Source: Gammaproteobacteria bacterium
GTDB taxonomy: Bacteria > Pseudomonadota > Gammaproteobacteria > Chromatiales > Chromatiaceae
DNA length: 10,295 bases
Assembly: GCA_006227775.1 (NCBI GenBank)
Contig: SBFV01000201.1
Location: 1-10,295 of the forward strand
Direction: 5' to 3'
Part shown: positions 6,195-10,295 of the stretch, piece after piece
Position numbering within the stretch: the stretch's first letter is position 1
Layout: each line of letters starts with the position of its first letter
Notes under the pieces: model-generated
What the model saw: the letters and a program-made list of their open reading frames with translations, nothing else
The model's database searches: none
Told to the model about the DNA's origin: nothing
Position numbers and translations under genes: made by a program

Positions 6195-7406
6195 ATGCCC
6201 AGCTTTAACTATAAGGCCGTGCGCATGGATGGTGAGGCGGTCGAGGGGCAGATGGAGGCCCCGGATGAGGCGACCGTCATCCGTCAACTCCAACAGGAGG
6301 GCCTGATCCCGATTTCAGCACGCCGCGCTGGCGGTTGGCGCGACCAAATCTTTTCCAGCCGGCGCCGCCAGCTTCTGACCACTAAGGAGATCGGGGCTAT
6401 TACCCGGGAACTTGCGACCCTGCTGGAGGCAGGGCTGACCCTGGACCGTTCCCTCCAGATTTTGCTCGAGTTGGGAGACGAGGACCGTATCAAGCGGGTA
6501 TTGGAAGACCTGCAGAACCGGGTTCGGGGGGGTGCCACTTTTTCCGCCGCCCTGGAGCAACAGGGAGGCCAATTCCCTCGCCTCTATGTGAATATGGTGC
6601 GGGCAGGGGAATCGAGCGGAGCCCTGGATGCCGTTCTGGGGCGGCTGGCGGAATATCTGGAGAAGACAGCCGACCTGCGGGAAACGGTGATTTCCGCCCT
6701 GATTTATCCGCTGATCTTGCTGGTGGTCGCCGGTCTGTCCGTGATCCTGCTGCTGGTATTCGTCGTTCCCCAGTTTGCCGTCCTCTTCCAGGATATGGGC
6801 GCTGCCTTGCCATTGCCTACCCGCATCGTCATGGGGGTGGGGGACTTTTTCCGCAATTTCTGGTGGCTCCTGCTGGTCCTTATCGCCGTCATCGCCGTAA
6901 TGATCGAAAAGGCCCTGGCCAGGCCAGAGGTGCGAGATCGCTTCGACAGCCGTGTTCTGGGGTTGCCCCTCTTCGGCGACCTGATCTGGAAGCTTGAGAC
7001 CGCGCGTTTCTGCCATACCCTCTCCACTCTGCTGAAGAACGGCCTGACACTGCTCAGCGCCCTGAATTTGGCCAAGGAGGTAGTCGGAAACCGCAAGCTG
7101 GCTGGACTGATGGCTGAGGCTGGGGAGGAACTCAAGCATGGGCGAGGACTGGCCCAGCCTTTTACCCAGCGCGAGATCCTCCCTCAGATGGCCTTGCAGA
7201 TGGTCCGTGTGGGTGAGGAATCTGGCGCTCTTGAGACGATGCTCGCCAAGGTGGCCAGTATTTATGACAAAGAGACCCAGGCCAGTGTCAAGCGTCTGCT
7301 GACCCTGCTCGAACCGGCTTTGATTATCAGCCTGGGCGTAGTCGTCGCCGGGATCATCATCTCAATTATCGTGCCGATCCTGGGCGCCAATGAATTGGTC
7401 ATGTAA
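6195..7406 (+). CDS. gspF: Type II secretion system inner-membrane platform protein GspF
   Basis: The polytopic inner-membrane protein that, with GspC, GspL and GspM, forms the assembly platform coupling GspE ATP hydrolysis to pseudopilus growth. Its 403 residues match the family norm. The opening PSFNYKAVRMDGEAVEGQMEA is the standard GspF/PilC start. Two homologous T2SF domains follow: about 66-190 (EIGAITRELATLLEAGLTLDRSL, VRAGESSGALDAVL) and about 268-395 (FCHTLSTLLKNGLTLLSAL, VRVGEESGALETML). Three membrane segments are visible at about 168-192, 222-238 and 370-395. The N-terminal segment and the position right after gspE make type IV pilus PilC unlikely. No start codon lies upstream in frame after the stop at 6165-6167, so ATG 6195 is secure. 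Confidence 0.97.
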   Translation: MPSFNYKAVRMDGEAVEGQMEAPDEATVIRQLQQEGLIPISARRAGGWRDQIFSSRRRQLLTTKEIGAITRELATLLEAGLTLDRSLQILLELGDEDRIKRVLEDLQNRVRGGATFSAALEQQGGQFPRLYVNMVRAGESSGALDAVLGRLAEYLEKTADLRETVISALIYPLILLVVAGLSVILLLVFVVPQFAVLFQDMGAALPLPTRIVMGVGDFFRNFWWLLLVLIAVIAVMIEKALARPEVRDRFDSRVLGLPLFGDLIWKLETARFCHTLSTLLKNGLTLLSALNLAKEVVGNRKLAGLMAEAGEELKHGRGLAQPFTQREILPQMALQMVRVGEESGALETMLAKVASIYDKETQASVKRLLTLLEPALIISLGVVVAGIIISIIVPILGANELVM

Positions 7407-7504
7407 ACAATGCGGATCTTGCCCAGTGACAACGGATTCCCCGTAAGCCTGAGGTAAAATACCAAGCGAGCTTAACCCTTTTTTTCTGACTAACAGGCTT
7501 CCCC
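7407..7504 (+). other. gspF-gspG intergenic region with possible promoter or attenuator
   Basis: This 98-bp gap is AT-richer than its surroundings. TAAAAT at 7455-7460 resembles a -10 box, but no good -35 lies 16-18 bp upstream. A 5-bp inverted repeat (TAAGC 7444-7448 / GCTTA 7470-7474) is followed closely by seven Ts at 7479-7485, which could be a weak terminator or attenuator. The two readings overlap and neither is strong. A local element would make sense because the major pseudopilin is needed in large excess over GspE and GspF. Confidence 0.25.
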
Positions 7505-7981
7505 ATGACAGTGAATGCTTACCACGCACCAAGGATTGCCCAAGACATAGCTTCAAGGGGCAGGAAAGCCCGTAACCGAAGAGGTTTCACTCTGGTCGAA
7601 CTCCTCGTGGTGTTGGCCATCTTGGGCCTGCTCGTAGGTTTGGTGGGTCCACAGGTGATGAAGACCCTGGGGAGTTCGAAGACCAAGACCGCCCGAATCC
7701 AGATCGAGGACCTCTCCGCGGCCTTGGATATCTATCGTCTGGAGGTGGGTCGCTATCCCACGACTAACGACGGACTCCAGGCCCTGGTGGAAAACACTGG
7801 AGGTGCCCCGAACTGGAACGGTCCCTATCTCAAGAAGGCGCAGGTGCCAAAGGACCCCTGGGGGTTCGATTATCAGTACCTTTCACCCGGTCAGCATGGC
7901 AGCTTCGACCTTTGGACTTTGGGAGCGGATAATCGTGAGGGCGGTGAAGGTGAAAATCGGGATGTGCTGGGGTGGGAATAA
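7505..7981 (+). CDS. gspG: Type II secretion system major pseudopilin GspG
   Basis: The main subunit of the periplasmic pseudopilus. A positively charged 27-residue leader ends in RNRRG, then the type III signal FTLVELLVVLAILGLLVGLVGPQV; prepilin peptidase (GspO/PilD) should cut between Gly27 and Phe28 and methylate Phe28, with the conserved Glu at +5. The family segments follow: ALDIYRLEVGRYPTTNDGLQALV 73-95, GPYLKKAQVPKDPWGFDYQYLSPGQHGSFDLWTLGADNREGGEGENRD 106-153. The last part contains the loop that binds calcium in PulG-type pseudopilins (acidic residues D142 and D153 and neighbours). The mature chain of 131 residues is normal; the leader is long for GspG. The weak CAGG at 7494-7497 is the only ribosome site. 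No gspO is in the window. Confidence 0.97.
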   Translation: MTVNAYHAPRIAQDIASRGRKARNRRGFTLVELLVVLAILGLLVGLVGPQVMKTLGSSKTKTARIQIEDLSAALDIYRLEVGRYPTTNDGLQALVENTGGAPNWNGPYLKKAQVPKDPWGFDYQYLSPGQHGSFDLWTLGADNREGGEGENRDVLGWE

Positions 7982-8020
7982 CGCACCCTGAGCTTGCTTC
8001 TTAGGCAGTCAAACGGCGTA

Positions 8021-8500
8021 ATGGTTAAAGCGGGCGCTGACCACCAGCGGAGGTCTTCTCGTGGCTTTACCCTGCTGGAATTGCTGGTGGTGCTCGGTTT
8101 GGCCACCTTGCTCATCGCCATGGTTCCTCCCCTTATTTCCGCTGCCCTCCCGGGTACGGAGTTGAAGTCTTCCGTACGACGGCTTGCGGCGGGATTGCGC
8201 CTGGCACGGGAAGAGGCGATCCGTGGAGGACGTGATGTCGCCCTGACGGTTGACCTGGAGGACTCGAGTTACCAGGTCGATGGCCCATTTCGCCGGGTTT
8301 CGTTCCCCAAGGGGCTGGAATTGCAATTGGAAGTTGCCGGGACCGAAATGGTGGATGATCAGCGAGGTGCGATCCGCTTCTTTCCCGACGGCGCTTCCAC
8401 TGGCGGTCGCATCATCCTGAGCCGTAGTGGATCGGGCTGGCAGGTTGGCGCCCAGTGGCTGACCGGACGCATTGAGATCGCCCCTTGGGAGGGCCCATGA
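8021..8500 (+). CDS. gspH: Type II secretion system minor pseudopilin GspH
   Basis: A minor pseudopilin placed near the pseudopilus tip in known systems. The leader MVKAGADHQRRSSRG is 15 residues, followed by FTLLELLVVLGLATLLIAMVPPLI, with cleavage expected at Gly15-Phe16 and Glu at +5. The GspH-type globular domain is recognisable from LAAGLRLAREEAIRGGRDVALTVD (about 55-78) and AIRFFPDGASTGGRIILSRSG (117-137). The mature part is 144 residues, usual for GspH. I chose ATG 8021, 39 bp after gspG; an in-frame TTG at 7994 would add nine residues but has no ribosome site. A weak TTAGGCAG lies 12 nt before the ATG. The stop overlaps the gspI start. Confidence 0.93.
   Translation: MVKAGADHQRRSSRGFTLLELLVVLGLATLLIAMVPPLISAALPGTELKSSVRRLAAGLRLAREEAIRGGRDVALTVDLEDSSYQVDGPFRRVSFPKGLELQLEVAGTEMVDDQRGAIRFFPDGASTGGRIILSRSGSGWQVGAQWLTGRIEIAPWEGP
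8487..8493 (+). promoter_or_regulatory. Ribosome binding site of gspI inside gspH
   Basis: GGGAGGG lies 3 nt before ATG 8497. It supports ATG 8497 over the in-frame TTG at 8485. The ATG shares its last bases with the gspH stop (ATGA), indicating translational coupling. Confidence 0.55.
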
Positions 8501-8967
8501 TCGGGATTCCGGCTTTCCCCACCCGCCACTCAAGCGGTTTGGCCCCTTTCTCGGAAAGTACGGGACATAAATTGGTGGAGCAGGGATTTTCCCTGTTGGA
8601 AGTACTCGTAGCCTTCACCATTCTTGCCCTGAGCCTGGGGGTGCTGATGCAAATTTTCTCCCAGGCGCTCAACGCCGCATCTCTCAGCGGTACCTATGGC
8701 CGGGCCACCGCCCTGGCCGAGGCGGGATTGGACCTGGTAGGGATCGATATCCCCCTGGAATCCGGCTTCCGGGGTGGCGAAACCGAAGATGGGCTCCAAT
8801 GGCGGGTACAGGTGTCGGAAGTCTCCTTGGCAGATCTGCACCTCCTCGGGGATGCGCCACTGCCGGCCTATCTCATCAGTTCCGAGGTGGCGTGGGAAAC
8901 CGCCCGTGGAACTCGGCATGTTTCATTAGTCACCTTGCGCTTGGGAAATGCGGTCCCTGAAGGATAG
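8497..8967 (+). CDS. gspI: Type II secretion system minor pseudopilin GspI
   Basis: A minor pseudopilin; in known systems GspI, GspJ and GspK form the tip complex that starts pseudopilus assembly. The prepilin segment is LVEQG/FSLLEVLVAFTILALSLGVLMQIFSQAL, cut after Gly30, with Glu at +5. FSLLEVLVA is typical of GspI. The family continues with LAEAGLDLVGID (about 73-84) and the short beta-rich C-terminus (QWRVQVSEV, RHVSLVTLRLG). It is 156 residues, with an unusually long 30-residue leader. The start is set by the ATGA overlap with gspH and the GGGAGGG site; the only nearer in-frame starts (TTG/GTG next to the cleavage site) would leave a 4-5-residue leader. The 3' end overlaps gspJ by 20 bp. 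Confidence 0.93.
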   Translation: MIGIPAFPTRHSSGLAPFSESTGHKLVEQGFSLLEVLVAFTILALSLGVLMQIFSQALNAASLSGTYGRATALAEAGLDLVGIDIPLESGFRGGETEDGLQWRVQVSEVSLADLHLLGDAPLPAYLISSEVAWETARGTRHVSLVTLRLGNAVPEG

Positions 8968-9715
8968 GCTTTGCCGCCCACGATTAGCCGGCGGTTTCAC
9001 CCTGGTGGAATTGCTGATTGCCTTTGTCCTGGTGGCGCTGATCAGCCTTCTGCTTTTTTCCGGCCTCAGATTGGGGCTACGTTCCTGGGGGGGGGTTGAA
9101 GCGGCCGCGGAAATCCATGCGGAATTGCGGCTGGTGCGGGATTTTCTGCGACGGATCCTTGATCAGGCCTATCCGATCACCTTGATCCTGGATGCCGAGC
9201 AGTACCTCGTTTTTGCGGGGGATGGTCAGCATCTGGAATTTGTCGCCCCCCTGTCCGAGCAAGTGGGGATCCCCGGCCTCTACCTTCTGCAATTGGGGCT
9301 GGAGGAAACCGGTATGGGGGCTTCGCTGATTCTTAGGCGCTGGTTGCTGAATCCCGATGTACTGGCCGGCAGCCATGAGATACCCGCCTGGCAACCCGTG
9401 GGAACGGGTGGTAACTGGCCCCGGGTGAATGAGGATCGAGATGTCGCCGCTGGCGCCTTCGGCGTCAGCATGCTAATGGAAGGGATTGAAGAATTTGAAA
9501 TCAGCTACTTCGGATTTCCCGCGGGGGAAGATCCGGCGGTCGGGGTAGGCGCCGAGGGAGAATGGCAGGCAAGCTGGCAGGGCCGTGCCACCCTACCGCA
9601 AGCCCTACGCATTCATCTGACCAAAGCAGGACGGGTCTGGCCCGATCTCATCGTTGTATTGGGAGCGAAAGAACCTTCTACCTTGGCGGGTATGGGGACA
9701 GTGATACCAAGATGA
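8948..9715 (+). CDS. gspJ: Type II secretion system minor pseudopilin GspJ
   Basis: The minor pseudopilin GspJ, partner of GspI and GspK in the tip complex. The 16-residue leader MRSLKDRLCRPRLAGG is followed by FTLVELLIAFVLVALISLLLFSGLRLGLRSW, cut after Gly16 with Glu at +5. Further GspJ features are the early LVRDFLRRILDQAYPI, a central LEFVAPL, and the late EGIEEFEISYFG and LPQALRIHLT segments, where the family has its conserved FRYYD..W..LP.. pattern. It is 255 residues, longer than the roughly 200 of enterobacterial GspJ; the extra length appears to lie in a loop about residues 130-175. The start overlaps gspI by 20 bp, and the stop overlaps the gspK start as ATGA, so it is translationally coupled on both sides. 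A run of nine Gs lies at codons 46-49. Confidence 0.93.
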   Translation: MRSLKDRLCRPRLAGGFTLVELLIAFVLVALISLLLFSGLRLGLRSWGGVEAAAEIHAELRLVRDFLRRILDQAYPITLILDAEQYLVFAGDGQHLEFVAPLSEQVGIPGLYLLQLGLEETGMGASLILRRWLLNPDVLAGSHEIPAWQPVGTGGNWPRVNEDRDVAAGAFGVSMLMEGIEEFEISYFGFPAGEDPAVGVGAEGEWQASWQGRATLPQALRIHLTKAGRVWPDLIVVLGAKEPSTLAGMGTVIPR

Positions 9716-10295
9716 AGACCCGGCATGAAGCATTCCCATCAGCCATCGGATCACTCAGCAAGAATCAGGCGCACCAGCGAGGAATAGCCCTGTTGCTGGT
9801 TTTGTGGGTCATCACCTTATTAACGATTATCGCGTTAGGCATGACCAGCACCCAACGCACGGAAATCGCCCTGGCGGCCAATCAGGTCCTCAGCGCTACC
9901 TTCCGCGCTCAGGCTGATGCGGCTATCTACGTCGCCGCCTTGAATCTGCTGACCCAGCCCCCCCCGGAAGCTACCGCCGATAGGACGGCGATGGAAAATA
10001 TGGGCTTCTGGGTCCCCGATGGTCAACCACAGCTGTGGCGGCTGGGAGAAACGGCAATGGAAATCCGCGTCATCAATGAAGCTTCCCTGATCGATCTCAA
10101 TCAGGCGGAGCCTGGTCTCTTGCTGGCGCTACTCAAGGCCGTGGGTATTGAGGAGCAAGAATCCGCGCGCATACTGGACGCCATCCTCGATTGGCGTGAT
10201 CCGGACAACCTTCATTTGGCGAATGGTGCGGAGGATGATGACTACGCCGCGGCTGGCCTACCCTATGGGGCTAAGGATGGACCCTTTGACAGCGT
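9712..10295 (+). CDS. gspK: Type II secretion system pseudopilin GspK (3' truncated by window edge)
   Basis: The first 194 codons of the tip-cap pseudopilin GspK; the frame is open to the window end. A 24-residue leader ends in HQRG, followed by IALLLVLWVITLLTIIALGMTSTQRTEI. GspK is the pseudopilin that lacks Glu at +5 of the mature chain, and here +5 is Leu, as expected. The conserved GspK block follows: INEASLIDLNQAEPGLLLALLKAVGI, then ILDAILDWRDPDNLHLANGAEDDDYAAAGLPYGAKDGPF at the right edge. GspK is usually 300-340 residues, so a third or more is missing. ATG 9712 overlaps the gspJ stop (ATGA); no ribosome site is evident, so expression probably depends on coupling. gspL should come next. 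Confidence 0.95.
   Translation, partial: MKTRHEAFPSAIGSLSKNQAHQRGIALLLVLWVITLLTIIALGMTSTQRTEIALAANQVLSATFRAQADAAIYVAALNLLTQPPPEATADRTAMENMGFWVPDGQPQLWRLGETAMEIRVINEASLIDLNQAEPGLLLALLKAVGIEEQESARILDAILDWRDPDNLHLANGAEDDDYAAAGLPYGAKDGPFDS

Noticed and set aside
6315..7139. 274-codon open frame on the minus strand opposite gspF
   Set aside because: Glutamine-rich shadow frame of a secure membrane protein gene.
4055..7406. Type IV pilus pilB-pilC pair instead of gspE-gspF
   Set aside because: The following genes G, H, I, J and K carry type II pseudopilin signatures, including the GspG calcium-loop region and the GspK block lacking Glu+5.

Overview
The window holds one strand of ordinary, high-GC, densely packed proteobacterial chromosome. 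All genes read on the + strand. The protein set (EnvC-type LytM factor, CtpA-type S41 protease, YajL-type DJ-1 protein, WbpL-like polyprenyl-phosphate sugar-1-phosphate transferase, type II secretion genes E to K) points to a Gram-negative gammaproteobacterium. An environmental, Chromatiales-like organism is plausible, but that is inference; no rRNA or lineage marker is present.

Left part (1-4004), cell-envelope genes: the 3' end of an envC-like gene, a 157-bp gap with a TATAAT box, a long variant of carboxy-terminal processing protease ctpA, a DJ-1/YajL-family gene 18 bp downstream, and an integral-membrane glycosyltransferase of the MraY/WecA/WbpL superfamily whose start is problematic. EnvC activates peptidoglycan amidases, and CtpA proteases in related bacteria degrade peptidoglycan hydrolases, so the first two genes may belong to one cell-wall remodelling theme.

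Right part (4055-10295), type II secretion system: gspE (cytoplasmic ATPase), gspF (inner-membrane platform), gspG (major pseudopilin), gspH, gspI, gspJ (minor pseudopilins) and the first 194 codons of gspK, which runs off the right edge. From gspH onward the genes overlap or nearly touch. gspC and gspD do not precede gspE; this start of the cluster matches the Xanthomonas xps order (E-F-G-H-I-J-K-L-M-N-D), which predicts gspL, gspM, gspN and gspD to the right.

I found no tRNA, rRNA, CRISPR array, insertion sequence, phage gene or riboswitch, and no gene-free stretch over 300 bp. I do not see evidence for an undescribed system. The points worth a second look are local: a missing canonical start for the glycosyltransferase, a long GspE N-terminus with two competing starts, expanded disordered linkers in CtpA, and long prepilin leaders.
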